From Gavia stellata (Eukaryota; Chordata; Aves; Gaviiformes; Gaviidae), in assembly GCF_030936135.1 (NCBI RefSeq), contig NW_026777121.1, positions 186,001 to 250,000 of the forward strand: DNA of 64,000 nt. The letters run 5' to 3'. This document shows positions 37,092 through 50,480 of the stretch, piece after piece (positions within the stretch are counted from its first letter, which is position 1; each line of letters starts with the position of its first letter). The notes below the pieces were generated by a model. It worked only from the letters and a program-made list of their open reading frames with translations, ran no database searches and was not told where the DNA came from. Made by a program: the position numbers and the translations under genes.

Positions 37092-38918
37092 GAGGGGTTT
37101 GCATCTGTGAACGGGGCATAAACAAGACAGTGTGTGTTTTACACGGAAACAAAATAGCCTCACCTTGCTTAGCTGAAGCTTGCTTCATTTCCTTTACATT
37201 GTCTGTACATTGCATATATTCTACATATGGAACAAGTCCTGCATTGCCCAAGCGAGGCAACTTCTGCCTGCATGTAAAATACACACAGCTAGGACACCAT
37301 CTAGGTACCTTCATACGCATAGAATATACACAGAAAACATGCAGCAAGTATAAACAGAATATAGACGGAGAGACACAGAGAGATGCATCCAAATACATGT
37401 CTTTCGTCAACATAGAGAAACACCCCCACCCCCAACCCCACCCCGCACGGTCTATACAGAACATCCACAGACATGATACACTATCTGCAGGAAGAGAAGC
37501 CTCAGCTGACCTCATCTCACTGAGGCTTTTTTCCTCTCTCTATTCAGAAGACAGAGTATCTACACATAAAAATAGTATACAGACACAGGAAGCACAACCA
37601 TGTAGATGCACTCTCTGCACAGAACACACACATAGAACGTGCAGAATAGACGTACAGTGTGTCAGCTGCATACGGACTGCACAAAGCAGACAGACAGGTG
37701 AGGGGAAGTTACGCTTTATGTCCAGCATGAATGTTGATGTCTTTATGTGGAGTCAATACTGTCTCTACATGGAACGCAGCCATTTTCAAGGCCAACGGAG
37801 GAAGGGCATTTCTCTCTGTGTGTGGAGCGTATGCTGTCCTGACTTGGAACACATGCACATGGATACACATACTTTACGCATACACGGAATATACGCACAC
37901 AAGGTGATGAGAGGCTTTTCTGTCTGCACAGAGACTATATGGGCTAAATGTAATACACGTACATAGAAAAGCAGTGCCTCGCCTACCTCGACATCGAATA
38001 CCAACCATCTGCGTACACGCAACATACCTGCAACAAGGGGAAGCTTTTCTGTTGCTATACAGACTACATACTGTCTTCCTCACCACTGCGCATGGACAGG
38101 CAAAGCCAGGCTTGCTTTCTCAGCATGTATCAGGCTATACTCTGCCTATCAGAAAAGAGACAGGGAGGCTTTTCTCTCCAGATACAGACTGTATTTTGTC
38201 TGTAGATAGACTGTATGCAGGCAAAGCATGTCTAGTCATAGACTAGATACTGCCAAGGCAGGGCTTTTTGGTCTGCTTATACAGTGTACGCCGGCCGTAT
38301 AGAGGACAGAAACCAACAGAAGGGTGAGGTGGGGCGATAGCTTTCTCTCACCGTACAGACTGTAAAAATGGCTGTACGGAGAATACACATGGAGAGCACC
38401 GCACTCCACTGCCCTGTCAGGACACAGACCGTATGCCGGTTACGGAGCAGAGACGGGCCAGGTGAGGCAGGGCTTGCCCACCCACCCGCACAGGAAATCT
38501 GGGGAGGCTGGGGGTGGAGGGGGAGCGTCTCTGTACATCAGGCACGCTCTGCCTACAGAAGCACACAAACAGGGGAGGTGAGGCTTTTCTCTTTGCAGAG
38601 CAAACACTCGGTGCACACCGGTAGTAAGTACGGGGCTCTCTGCCTGTATGGGGAATAGAGGCTGTTTATGGAGTAGAGACGCCTCTGTACTTAGAACATG
38701 CACTGCTCATCTGCACAACAGACCCAGAGAGGGAGGGGAAGGTGGGGGGCTCCTGCCCCTACACAGGTGATGCCCTCTTTGTAGAGCACAGGCAGAAGGG
38801 TGAGGCAAGGCGAGGCTGCAAGAGGGCTGTCAGTTATCAGAGCCCTCCTCTTGCAGCTACGGAGAGGCATCCTTCTGCCAACCTGACCTGAAGTCTCAAG
38901 TGGCTGCAGCTCACTGGG
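37092..38918. repeat. Degenerate tandem repeat, expanded copy
   Basis: The fuller version of the array at 22132-22797. GCTTTTCTC/T blocks occur near 37526, 37912, 38042, 38168, 38266, 38340 and 38583, each tied to ACAGACTGTA- or TATACAG-like words. A 278-codon + strand frame (37130-37966) lies entirely inside it and has no recognised domain. Confidence 0.65.
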
Positions 38919-39551
38919 TGCTCAGGGCCATGCTGCTCCAGGGAGGCTGATGAAGCTCATCAGGCCCTCATCCCCACAACATCCAGGGGGAAGAGCCCCT
39001 CACCCTGGCAGGGCTGTCCTCAGGAAGGCTCAAGTAGGAGCAAACACATCCTGCTGCTTAGCACCATCGGGCTGGTGGCACAGTCAGGACTTCGGCTCCT
39101 ATGACCACAGGACCCTTCTTTGAGGAGCACAAGGAATAAGGACTGCTGGCCCAGGGACAGGGCTTCCTTGACTGAGCAGGCAAGAGAGTCTCTGCTAGCA
39201 TATGCTTTGCCCAGCAATACCTCAGCGCAAAAGGCAGAGCTGACAGCCTTGACGAAGGCGTTAGAACTGAGCGAAGGAAAGAGAGTAAACATTTGGACTG
39301 ACTCAAAGGATGCTTTTGGTGTAGTACGTGTCCATGGGATATTATGGAAAGAAAGAGGACTATTATCCTCTCAAAGGGGCAAACATCAAATACAAAGAGG
39401 AAATACTGGAATTGTTCCAAGCAGTCCAGAGACCGATCAAAGCGGCAATCGTGCACTGTAAAGCACATCAATCAGGAAACAGGAAAGAAGCTACAGGGAA
39501 CAATTAGCTGATAGAACAGCTAAAGGAATAGCACAAAGGAATGCCTTACAA

Positions 39552-40169
39552 ATGGCATTAATTCCTACAAAGAACATTACATTACCAAAAGAGAAACCTC
39601 AATATTCGGAGGAAGATGAGAAACTAGGGAAGTTATTAGACGCAAAAAGGAATTTAGCAGGATGGTGGGTCACAGTTCAGGGACAGGTAGTAATTCCCCC
39701 ACTTCCGATGAGAGAAATATTACAAACAAAACATAAAGAGTGCCATTGGGGTCCAGAAGCATTAGTCACCTTTTTAAAGAGATATGTGGTGTCTCTAAGA
39801 ATGTTAGAAGTGGCTCAAATGATTTCTGCCAAGTGTGAGATTTGTTTGCGAAACAATCCGGTGGTAAAGAGAAGACTTCCAATGGGAACCTTGAAATCGG
39901 GAGTACAACCTGGAGATTATTGGCAACTTGATTTTTCAAAATTACCCAGACAAAAAGGGTATCGATACATTCTGGTGGGGGTTGATACTTTTACAGAATG
40001 GCCTCAAGCTTTTCCTTGTCAGACCAATCAAGCAAAGAAAATCATTAAATGGTTGTTACAAAAAATAATTCCAAGATTTGGAGCACCTATTGGAATATCT
40101 TCTGATAGAGGCCCACATTTTGTTGCAGATGTAGTACAAAATCTTAGCAAAGTTCTGGGAATTACCTGA
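39552..40169 (+). pseudogene. ERV integrase remnant (copy 2)
   Basis: A 205-codon frame with the HHCC zinc-binding domain (HKECHWG, KCEICLRN), WQLDFSKLP and SSDRGPHF; it stops before the third catalytic residue (GKAERMNQ encoded at about 40203-40226). Integrase inserts viral cDNA in the host genome; this copy is truncated. Confidence 0.85.
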
Positions 40170-40267
40170 AATTTACGTACCCCCTGGAGGCCTCAATCGA
40201 GTGGAAAAGCAGAAAGAATGAATCAGACATTAAAAAGGCAAATTAGCAAAATACATCGGGAGACAAA

Positions 40268-41450
40268 TTGGCTACTACAACTAGTGAACTGGCTAAATTG
40301 CAACAGCCTTTGCAATCTTCCCTATTGGCTTTAGAAACTAATCAGTGGCTGTTGTCAAACATAGTACCAAAATGGGAAAAGGTGAATGGAGACGACCAGG
40401 AAATGATTGTAGATGGACTCGGTGTGGTCCAAGATAACCTATCTTTGGCTCCCAGTTGTATCCAGGCTCAACTGTGGGCGCAATCAGTAGCTGCTTCAAT
40501 CATAAGAGAGGGTGAAGAAGGCACTCTCCCCACCAAGATTCGAAAAATAATCTGCGAGAGTGCCACTAATTTAGAGAAAAAACTCCAGTCCTGGTGGAAT
40601 TTGGTAAACTTTACCTACGATCCCGTCACAAGTACAGCCACAACTTTTGTATGAACTATGCACAATGCTTCAATATATTCGACTTACCCTGTTATTGCAT
40701 TAGGATTGAATCACAATGGAACCATACTCTATCCATTTGAGCACAGAATATGAGCCCAAAAAGTGGGACAGAAATGACAAACTCTAGATTTTGAACAACA
40801 AGGGTTGTTGTACGAGAACAACAAGGGTTCATCTGTGAAGGTAATGCAATCACAGGTCGGGATATCTGTTTAGATACTGAACAAAATGTTTGCCATTTTG
40901 AGACTCGCCCTGACGAAAACCCTGAAACACTGCTTATATATATATATTGGTAAGGGCTGTGTATGTTTGAGAACAGCTTGTGATTTTATATCCGTAGATG
41001 ATGTAGTTATAGATACTAGGAATCACTCAGATTTTTGCGTTTGTAATTTCACTGAAATCATGGGACGTGATTTTTTTTTCTTATTTGACTCCAGTCACAC
41101 CTCACCAGCTCTTGCAATCTAATTATACATCAATTCAGGAACTGTTGCCTACACCCATTGGATTGAATCTCACTTTAGTGAAACAATTGCTACAACACCA
41201 GGATTTAATCAAAATTTTGAAAAAGGTCAAGGAAAATGGACAAAGAACTTTAATAACTCTTCATCACAACGTAGAAGAAATACACCGTGTTTTAGGGAGG
41301 GTGGAAAAGGATGCGGAACATAAATGGCGGGACACTCTTTTCGGGTGGTCACCTACTGCTACAGGCATCCTAAATAAGTTATGCCACCCTATCGTTGTTC
41401 TCCTGATATTGATTTTTAATCAGTCTTGTTTTATCAAGAATATATTATAA
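40268..41450 (+). pseudogene. ERV env remnant (copy 2)
   Basis: Three open pieces (40268-40654, 40886-41122, 41067-41450) separated by stops and a frameshift at a T-run near 41072. The last includes a Leu/Val/Ile-rich membrane-span candidate (HPIVVLLILIF). Fewer lesions than copy 1. Envelope identity is inferred from position and general features. Confidence 0.7.
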
Positions 41451-41567
41451 ACTGGAGGATGATGAATCGATTAACTCGTTTGGCATCTATACTTGATGCA
41501 CATAATCTACTTAACTGATTAAAATCAAACTATTGAAATCATTTTCAAAACTTTCAAAGGGGGGAAT

Positions 41568-42510
41568 TGTTGTAAATACTCTGATTTTTAAAAAAATAAT
41601 CACAATATGATCATATAGAAAGGTTAAATTTGATTAATAAATAAAATAAATAAAATAATAAAATACAAATGCATAAGTTAGGATTCTTAAGTTAGAAACA
41701 ATAACCATAGGAACCTCACCAGGGAGTCGCTGTTCTGTACTAAGGAACCAACAGTGACGAGATGGAACGATGAAGAATCGAATAGAAAAGTCTTGTTTGA
41801 GTCCTGTGACAATGTGACCTGATATGCACCAGTGATGCGGCTTGGAAAATTCCTTACCTTTCCCATCTTGATTCGAATATCAAGAATGCCAATCAATAAA
41901 TATTAATAGAAATAACCATTGATTAATTTAAGTACGGATAGTGATAGAATAGTATAATCCAGAGAGCGATTACTAAAAAATTAAATTATATAGTCTGTAT
42001 GAAGGTAACTAGGTACGATTTAGCTGTGATTTGATCATAAACTAACCGTTGAACAATGTAGCATTGCGAATAGGTAGAATTGGCTTGTCAAGAGAATGAT
42101 AAGCTGTAGGCCTGGTCAGTAAACCAAGGAAAACTTAAGAAGATTCCAAGAATGGAATTTTGCAACCAAGCTGAGCATGCGCAAAGACGGGGTTCAACTA
42201 GAGGACACCATGAGGAAGACTATGGACGACCACCAGAGGACCTTAGACGACCACCTGCGTACCTGAAGGCGCATGCGTCACGAGCATTTACATAGACTGA
42301 CGAGTTCTCAGAAACTCTATGAATATGTTAACTGTTTCTTGGAAATATGATGAATATGTATCCTTTGATTGTACACAACTTCTGTAGCAGAGAAACTAAA
42401 CACGCACACTAGGTGGTGCAATCCCCTGTGCGTCCAGCGCTGCACTAAAGAAGTGCCTGCTCACCTACATACACTGTGTAGATGAGTTTTTATATTACAG
42501 ATTTGTATCA
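41568..42510 (+). mobile_element. ERV 3' LTR (copy 2)
   Basis: 943 bp from TGTTGTAAATACTCTG to TTTGTATCA, 3' of the polypurine tract. Marks the right boundary of duplication copy 2. Confidence 0.85.
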
Positions 42511-45500
42511 GTTATCACAAAAAACCAAGCATACTTAACTGCTTCATCCATCAAAATACATTCAAGAAGCTTGGGCCAAATCCCATCCACTCCACAGAAC
42601 CAGAAACCTATAGATGCCAACAAATGCTGATATGACTACCCGCTTCACAAGTCAATTCCTTCTATGTCTGACTATACACGTTCGGTTCCATTTTTTGGAG
42701 AGAAAGTACTGTTAGGTGGCACACATACTGAATTCCCTTCCCAAACAAACATTTGGCTCGCGGTATTTGAGAGCTCCCAGCTCGCCTGATTCCTCTTTTT
42801 CACAGGAGGCATTACTTGTCTGTACCATGGGAGTTGCTTCCTCCAGGGTGTATCTGAAAGGGAGCACTCTAGCAGGTCTGCAGGCATATCTAAACTATAC
42901 AGGGAGTCACGCTGCCAAGAAACCAAAACCAGTTTTAGAACCAATAAAGCCACCATCAGCTATCTAGTTTTCAGAACATGAACAAGTGCCATGGTACAGC
43001 CCTAGGCTGATTGCATCTGGTCCACACATTTCTGCATGGCTCACACTAACAAAGGAGCTTTGTGTTCCCACAGGATGGTATGCAAGATTTGTTGAGAACA
43101 CTGCCTACCTTCACACTGTAAAAGCAGATACAAAAATAGGTTCAGCTCTTCTGCTGGTTTCCCTTTGCCTCTTTTTAAGCTGATGCAGTTCCTGATTTTT
43201 AATCAGCACCGCTGTTACCGCACGCTCTGTATATTGCAGATTCACGCTGCGCTCTCCCCCCAGACAGAGGTAGTCTTTGCTGTGAAAAACTGTAGCACAG
43301 CCCTCAGTTTTCACCTTTGGATAGAGCCACTCTTGAAAGCAACAAAGGGTTCTTGTACAGAAAGAACATTTTTGAAACAGGTGAAAGAAAGGCAAGGAAA
43401 AAAAGAAAAGAAAAAAGACTTCCGCGTCTCTTGAACAGAGTTCAAATCAAGAACAGGGTAGAAAATCCGCCCAATAAACAGCGATAAGGAATAATATTAG
43501 AATAAGATTTTTGCAACAAGTCACAAAAACTTATTTCTATCATTAGAAGACATCATTATACCTATGCCCAGTTTCAGCTAAGCCAACTTACAAGGCAGGT
43601 TGCATTGTTACAACTTCTAGTTCGCAATAAAAGACTATCCGATGTGTCTTTTCTACCCTCTTTTTTTCTTCAATCTTGCAGTTAGATAGAAGACACTAGA
43701 AACAGTGCTTGACCATTTCCCTTATAGTGAAGCAGTAACTGCAAGTAAAGGTCACATTTTATTTACTAGAACCAGAACTTCACTCCAGCATCTCTTCAAC
43801 AAGTGTTGTTGACTCTAAAGCTTAGGAACATACAGGAAACAGGCTAATCAAAACACTTACTTAGGTAATAGCTGTCCAAGATGCTGTGACAACAGACAGT
43901 CTTTCACCTTAGTGAGTATTTCTATCTTTTCCTCAAGTTTATAACAGTTTTACATTAAACTAACAAATTCTAGCAACAGAGAGAGGCATCGATTTAGGAA
44001 ATAGCTCTTGCAAAACTTTTTTTTTTGTTATTTTGTGCATAGTGCAAACAACGTTAATTTCAAGAAATGGTTGAAATTTGGATTACGTAAGCAATACCTA
44101 CTGAGTAACTACTTCACTGTATAGTACAAAAAAGATTAAATCCCTTCTTGACATTCTAGCTGGACTTCCCAGATGACTCACTGTAAAAAAAATAACATGC
44201 TTCCTTAAAAAGGGACTGATGAGAGATACTCGAGAAATGTTGGAAAACTTTCTATATTGGCATTTCCTCTATCAAAGGCTGGACAGCATGAGCAATAAGT
44301 TACGCACTGGATGCTAAAAATCTTAACTGCCACTTTGTCAAGGGCAAGACTCTGCTGTCCTTTGTTTCACTGCACACCTTTGACAAGTGATTGACTCCAT
44401 TTTCTCTGTACCTTCCTACTGGCTATTGCTATCTGCAACTAGGATCTTCCATGAGCTCTCTCTTCTTAAGGCTGAAGAAACCCGGTCTCTCCTCATACAT
44501 CGTGTGCTCCCAAACCATCTTGGTGGCCCTCCGTCGGACTCGCTCCACTACATCAACCTCTCTCGTTTTGGGGAGCCCAAAACTGGGCGCAAGCTGGCTC
44601 ACTGGACACAGCACTCCAAACGCTGTCTCACAAGTACCACTAGAGCTGAAGGATCACTTTCCCAGACCTGCTGGCTACACTCTTGCTAGCACAGCCCAGG
44701 ATGCAGTGTGCCTTTTTTTGCCTCAAGAATACATTGCTGACTCATGTTCAATTCTTGGCTACCTGAATCCCAAAATCTTTTTCTGTAAGTTACACAAAAG
44801 CATTCAGACAATAATTCTCCACTGAAACACAACATCAATCTGTGTTTTCAGCTTTCGGCAAGCTTTTCTTTCAACACATTTTTCATTAAGGAGATGAAAC
44901 GTGGCCAGCACAACCACAAGTTTGGGGGGTTTTTTTAGGGTTGGGGAGGTGGAACAAGACGACAGGGAGTGTTTTAAAGTATTTGGAAGGAAAGGAAAAA
45001 TAGCATCTTCAGCCCTTTCAAATGTACAAGATACAATCCTAGATCATCCCGCCTCCATCATACTGATCATCCCTCCCAAAACAAAGGATCGTTCACATGG
45101 AGTAGTTCACCTCTGCTCCAGCAGCAAACACACTCATCACTAAGTGACAACACTTCTCCTTCCTCTCTCTCTCTCTCTCTCTCGCACTTGGGTTCCACCA
45201 GTTACAATCAGACAACCAGCTAGATTCTGCCCAAGAATTAAGATCTTTCCCTTCCACTCCTACGGAAACTTTTCAATTCAGTTTAGCAAGCAAAATGCCC
45301 ACAAAAGGCACTGCATGACATCTATCAGATGGCTGCCCTGTCAGGAAAACCTAACCATTCTGAAAGCCCTCATCTTGTAATCATTCTCCTTAATGCCAGG
45401 AAAACACTTTACCTCCTCACCTTCAAATCAGAAAGGGATCAAAGGGGCATTTTAAAAAAGTGTAATTAAGACTAAAAACATTCAACAACAGCTTGACAGC

Positions 45501-45553
45501 TCTGAACATTCACCCCAAAAAACTGAATTATGCGACTTGTCCCATATTGTTAC
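42511..45553. other. CDKAL1 intron 3 (inferred)
   Basis: Low-copy AT-rich DNA on the 3' side (minus sense) of CDKAL1 exon 3. Apart from the CR1 relic at 44435-44640 and a (CT)n run at about 45163-45183 I see nothing. CDKAL1 exon 4 was not found, so the captured piece ends within this intron at the LTR boundary. Confidence 0.5.
44435..44640 (-). mobile_element. CR1 relic (ORF2 tail)
   Basis: Minus-strand CR1 3' region: the peptide VERVRRRATKMVWEH and MYEERPGFFSLKKRE match the CR1 ORF2 tail with small deletions. Only about 0.2 kb survives. Confidence 0.7.
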
Positions 45554-45666
45554 CTGTAATTTCGTATCCATATGCAGCCAGCTGTCCAGCCATATATGCA
45601 CCATCTGAATGACTGTGAGAACATCCCCATGTACGAATCCACATTTTCTGAGCACCAGGAATAACG
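45554..45666 (-). CDS. CDKAL1: CDKAL1 exon 3
   Basis: A 113-bp exon with a CCTTAACAG acceptor and ACAG|GTAACA donor. Together with the AG left over from exon 2 it encodes [20 protein letters not shown] and [18 protein letters not shown], the start of the UPF0004 (MTTase N) domain; the TWGCSH Cys is one of the conserved cluster cysteines. CDKAL1 is a radical-SAM methylthiotransferase that makes ms2t6A at position 37 of tRNA-Lys(UUU), anchored at the ER. The frame is intact and phase-matched with exon 2. A few substitutions against the mammalian protein are conservative or at variable sites. Confidence 0.9.
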
Positions 45667-45837
45667 CTGTTAAGGAAAAATTAACGAAGAAGTTAAAAGA
45701 TGAACAAGCTTCCCCATCAGGCCCACTGAACAGACTCAATTAATTGTAGTTCTTCAACTATAAAATAAGCAACACAAACAGTAACAACTCCAAAACAGGC
45801 AGGGAAAAACATTATAATTATGCGAGTTTAGTGGAGC

Positions 45838-46381
45838 GGGTAATAGATCTGGCTGGGATAGAGTTAACTTTCTCCACAGCAACCCGTATGATGCTGTGTT
45901 TTGTATTTATGACTCAAACAGTGGTGATAACACACCTGTGGTTTAGCTATTGTGGAACAGTGCTTGCACAGCATCAAAACCTCCTGTTGCCCACCGTGCT
46001 CCACCCCGCCACAAGCAGGCTGGAGATGGACAAGAGGCTGGGAGGGAACATGGACAGAATAGCTGACCCAAACTGACCAAAAGGATAATCCACACCAGAT
46101 GACATCATGCTCAGCAATAAAAACTGGTAGTTTGGTCTTCCCAAACTAACCATTGTTCTGAGACTGATTGGGCATCAGTCTGCTTGTGGGAGGTGGTGAG
46201 CAATTGCTTTTGCATCCCTTGAAGTTTATCCTTACTCTTGCCTTCACTTAAACTGCCTTTACCTCAACCCACAAGTTTTCTCGCTTTTGCTCTTCCAGTT
46301 AGCTCCCTCAGCCTACTGAGAGGAGGGCTGAGCAAGTGGCTGGGTGGCTGCTCAGTTGTTGGCCAGGGTCAAGCCACCACA
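45838..46381 (+). mobile_element. Old solo LTR related to 12745-13338
   Basis: Diverged relative: TCTGGCTGGGATAGAGTTAA near the start, GATGACATCATGCTCAGCA (about 46099) in place of the CRE-like box, CAATAAAAACTGG, and AGTGGCTGGGTGG near the end. It lies in CDKAL1 intron 2. Confidence 0.75.
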
Positions 46382-47689
46382 AGTGGCAAGAAAAGAGTTT
46401 TAGAACGGAGAATGTACAAGAGCTGTAGGATAAGAAGAGATTCAGTACGCTGCAGTTGTATTTGAAAAAACAAACCAAACAACTCACTTTCTGAAAATTA
46501 TCATTTAACAAGGGACCTTCAAGTGACTGCACTGAAATGAGGCCACCAGCAAACGAACTGTTAGAGCTAAACTGCGGCCTTTTGATATTATGGCACCCAT
46601 TGACTGTAGTTCCCTCCATACAAGGCATCTTTATAAATTCTTAACTTAAGCCTGCCACCAGCCACACTAACGTCTGAAAGCTCATATCCCAACCTTTCTG
46701 GGCTACAGAAGCAGCATGGCAGATGTGCACCATGGAGCTGGCACACACAATGGTTTAAGAACCAACAAAAAATTCTGCAAGAAGCTCTCACTGAAACTCC
46801 TGGGATAAATGTGCCAATGAGCTAAAGATGCCAGTACAAGAACAACAGACATCCTGCAACACCATCCTTTGCCCTGCCCACATTTTTTTTTTTCCTCCCC
46901 CACGCTTCTTTTTTTAAAGCTACTTCCCCTAGCTAGAAAACACAAATTGTTGATGGCACATTAATGATCATTAGACGTGTGCAACACGTGTTGCACATAT
47001 ACAATGTATTTAGCATTCCTACTGTCTAAACAACGTACATTCAATGTGCATTCTTGGGTCAAAAACACTAAAATACAGCCTGTTAAATAACATACAGTAT
47101 TCTCCTGAATACTTAGGAGAATGGAGTGCTAGTGTCAAGTACGTATAGGCCACCGGTTCAGCTGTACACACACTCCTGGCAGAATGGGCCTTCACATAAA
47201 GGTGGACTGTTATGCTTATAAAAATCTCTTTTGAACACTAATGAGAAACCAAAATCGAATTTCCTGCACATTCTAGACATACTTTATTTCCATCTTTATA
47301 ATGCAGGGAAATTTCATCCACCAGCTCGAAATTAAGGGGGGGCAGGGGGAGGAGGAGCAGGGGGTGGCACCAACCAAAATCCAGATCTCTGAAATGCAGT
47401 AGAAACTAGAATCGATAACTGAGTTCATTTATACTTTGATCAATTCCACTGCAGCAGAAAGTTGATTCGGCTCCCAGGGGAATCACAAGAAGGAAAAACA
47501 CAAAAGATACGTTCCATAGTTATTGCATACGATTTCCACTGAAATAAAACAGTAAGTTCAAAAGAAGTCTCACTGTATCACTTGCAGGAGGATGTACAAA
47601 CAACAAGTACAGCCTTTGGAAATCCCAGGTTCCAGAAACCAGCTGGAAAGACTGAAGCAAGGAAGATGTACCCTTGGTGGAAGAGGGGC
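46382..47689. other. CDKAL1 intron 2, unremarkable stretch
   Basis: AT-rich intronic sequence between the two retroelement relics; no exon or other element seen. Confidence 0.45.
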
Positions 47690-48226
47690 AGGTCAGGGAA
47701 TACTTCAGCAAACTGGACATACCTAAGTCCCTGGGCCCTGATGGGATGCACCCACAAGAGAGAGATGGACATACTGGAGACAGTCCAACAAAGGGCCATG
47801 AAGATGGTTAAGGGACTGGAGCATCTCTCCTAAGAGGAGAGGCTGAGAGAGCTGGCACTGTTCAGCCTGCAAGAGAAAGGCTCGGGGGAAGCTCATCAAT
47901 GGATATTAAATACCTGAAGGGAGGGTCCAAAGAGGACAGACACAGGCTCTTTTCAGCGGTGCCCAGTGACAGGCCAGGAGGCAACGGGCACAAACTGAAA
48001 CACAGGGTCCCTCTGAACATCACGAAACACTTTTTGACTGTGAGGCTGACTGAGCGCTGGCACAGGTTGCCCAAGGAGGTGGTGGAATCTCCCTCTTTAG
48101 AGCTATTCAAAAACTAGCTAGGCACGGTCCTGGCCACCTGGCTGTAGGTGGCCCTGCTGAAGCAGGGGGTTTGGAGAAGATGACCTCCAGAGGTCCCCTC
48201 CAGCCTCAATCCTTTCGTGATTCTCA
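47690..48226 (+). mobile_element. CR1 relic (3' end)
   Basis: CR1 ORF2 tail and 3' UTR: CCCTGGGCCCTGATGGGATG (reverse transcriptase part), then a jump to the VQQRAMKMVKGLEH region, GGTTGCCCAAGGAGGTGGTGG, and the 3' end GATGACCTCCAGAGGTCCCC...TCGTGATTCT. Internally deleted, multiple stops. In CDKAL1 intron 2. Confidence 0.85.
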
Positions 48227-48632
48227 GAATTTTATTCTTATTTCTCATTCCAGATGGCACAAGGCTACTCCAGGACTGCATTTTGAAGAGCTCAGCTTCT
48301 ATTTAGGTAATTAAGGCGAAGCAGACAATTTTTCAGAAATGTTTTACACATACAAGCTGAAGTAACAGGAACCATTTTTCCAGTCTGATTACTCCATTAA
48401 TCAATATCTCAGTCATAACTGATTTCTAGAGAAAGTTTGTCTAGGGCAAGAAATCTGCCCAGGATTTATTGTTCATTATCACTACATTTTATCAACACTA
48501 TTTTACTCATTTTTATCTTGTATTCAAATTTTACACTATGAGACAATGAGAACTTCCACCTTATTTTTAGAAGCTGACAGTGCACACAAGATACGAGCAA
48601 AGCAACAAGATAGGGTTGATGGAAGAATTTAC

Positions 48633-48799
48633 CTGTCACTTGGGGGATCATCGTCTGCCTGAGTATTTTTTTGTGAATTGCGTTTTCGCACTTTTGGAAA
48701 AACATTCTTTCTTACAAACTGCCGATCACGTGGCTTCAAGTCTTCTGCTGACACAGTGTCTTCAATAGCTTCAAGCACTGGTTCACAGGCAGCAGGCAT
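48633..48799 (-). CDS. CDKAL1: CDKAL1 exon 2 (start codon exon)
   Basis: ATG at 48799-48797 (minus), 167 coding bases to an ACAG|GTAAAT donor (last base 48633). Begins MPAACEPVLEAIEDTVSAED and contains PRDRQFVRKNVFPKVRKRNS and DDPPSD, matching the CDKAL1 N-terminus in order and spacing. The stretch before the ATG (CTAATGCTTCTTGAAG) fits an exon with a short 5' UTR after an acceptor. No stop, no frameshift, and joins exon 3 in phase 2. Looks like a functional exon, but exons 4 onward are not in this window. Confidence 0.9.
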
Positions 48800-50480
48800 C
48801 TTCAAGAAGCATTAGAGAAGACTGGTATTAGCAAGCATTTGAATACAAAGCCAAGGCCTAGTATCTACTGCATATGTTCTCATAAAGAAAAGTCAGATGT
48901 ATTTCTACATATACCTGCGACAGATCATATAGATGAGGGAAGGTGAGCACATAAAAACAATCAACTACCCAGAGATATTTCCTGAGGCCCTCTTCCCCCG
49001 AGATCTCAAACACAGCCAGGGAGAAAGCCACAAACCAGAGAGAGTTTTTTAATTTTTTTTTTAATAATCTGTACCTTGCCATCTTCTAACTCAAAAACCC
49101 TGCAGCTCCTCTGACGTGACATATCCAAGATACAAGTATTCTTAACCATGTCAGGCAGCACAGTGGAATACTGAGTTCATGTTATGCGATAGATATGCTT
49201 CCACTCACATCACAGAAGAATGAAAGACACAGCATTCAAGCGCCTCCTTCAGAGGTTGTTCTGGCTCTTTTATTTGTGTGCTGAAAACAGGTGCACAGTA
49301 TTTCAATGTCTTCATAGTCCTTTTGAAAAGAAACCAAACTATTCCTAGAATTCCCGATCCCACAGGACTTTCATCTGAATTACTTCATCCATTAGGACAG
49401 CAAAAGAAAAATTCCTGTCCTCAGGTACAAGGTGTTAAACAACTACACCTAGCTAACATCAAATAGCCAATTACCATCTGGCTCATATAATACACGAGAA
49501 AATCATTACAATCTATTTATATTTTCCACAAGAAAATAAATATACACGCATCTATAGCTCCCAGCAGATCTCAAGATCCAGATCAGTTGTCAGGAAAGGA
49601 AAAAAAAGTTATTTACTAAAGGAGCCTGTGAAAAACAAAACAAAGCTATGCATTAATTACACGCCTCACACTGTGCTGTGTGTAATTCTTCATCAGAATA
49701 ATGTCTGATTTAGCATTGGAAACTTGGTTTTGTACATGTCTCAACAGTTTACTAAGGAAATCACACAGGGGCATTTCACACAGTTTACAGGGAAAACACA
49801 ACACTTTCCTAACTGGCAGTGAAGAACAAAAGAAACAAGGCTTTCATTTCTTTAAAACCAGATTTCAGGAACAGAAATCTCAGGCTACTGGCAACACCTC
49901 AAAGTATTTTGTACACAACTGAATTACTCAAGGACATAAGAAGTTAAACACCTGTGCATTTTCCCCCGGTGTGAGTCCTTCAGTCCATCTTGCAAAGTAC
50001 ACTTCAAAATCAAACTTCATATAACTTTTATAACATTTAACTTAAAAAGGAATATGATGATGTCACAAAGAGGATGCATCTGACAAAGATATAGAAGCGT
50101 TTAGCATTCTTCTAGATCAAAAATCCCAGGATCGCTAAAAATGCCACAAAGGATGAACAAAAATAAAAAGCTGTGGAAAGTCTAGCAATAAAGAATACTG
50201 GGGGGGGTGGGTGAGGCGACATCTCTTACACCACTTTATACTGTTGTAAATATTCTGATTTTTTACATCAAAATATGATTATATACTTTATACCACTAAC
50301 AGTATGTACAAATAGGTAAAGTTATCTACTCAATACAGGGAAGGAAAAAAGGTTTTGATTTGTTGTTTTTTCTCTCTTCCAGAAAAATACCTGCTATAAT
50401 GGAGCAGCTGCAAAACAAAGCAGCTTAGTTTATTTCCGTGGCCCCCAAAAGAACGAATACAGCCAAAAGAAAAGTCATAC
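48800..50480. other. CDKAL1 intron 1
   Basis: AT-rich intronic DNA. It contains an LTR 5' fragment at 50242 onward and a G-run (50201-50210). No other feature. Confidence 0.5.
50242..50335 (+). mobile_element. 5' fragment of the 25.4/41.6 kb ERV LTR family
   Basis: Starts TGTTGTAAATATTCTGATTTTT, matching the LTR start at 25448 and 41568, then loses similarity within about 90 bases. A truncated or diverged solo LTR in CDKAL1 intron 1. Confidence 0.6.

Larger units (their letters stand above)
39104..42510 (+). mobile_element. Truncated endogenous retrovirus with 3' LTR, copy 2
   Basis: Duplicate of 22985-26378 and the better preserved of the two. RNase H remnant at 39120-39480, integrase 39552-40250, env 40268-41450, polypurine tract 41555-41566, LTR 41568-42510. 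The RNase H to integrase frame is still broken and the integrase stop near 40167 is shared with copy 1. Confidence 0.9.

Noticed and set aside
37130..37966. 278-codon + strand frame as a new gene
   Set aside because: Entirely inside a degenerate tandem repeat, absent from copy 1, no recognised domain.
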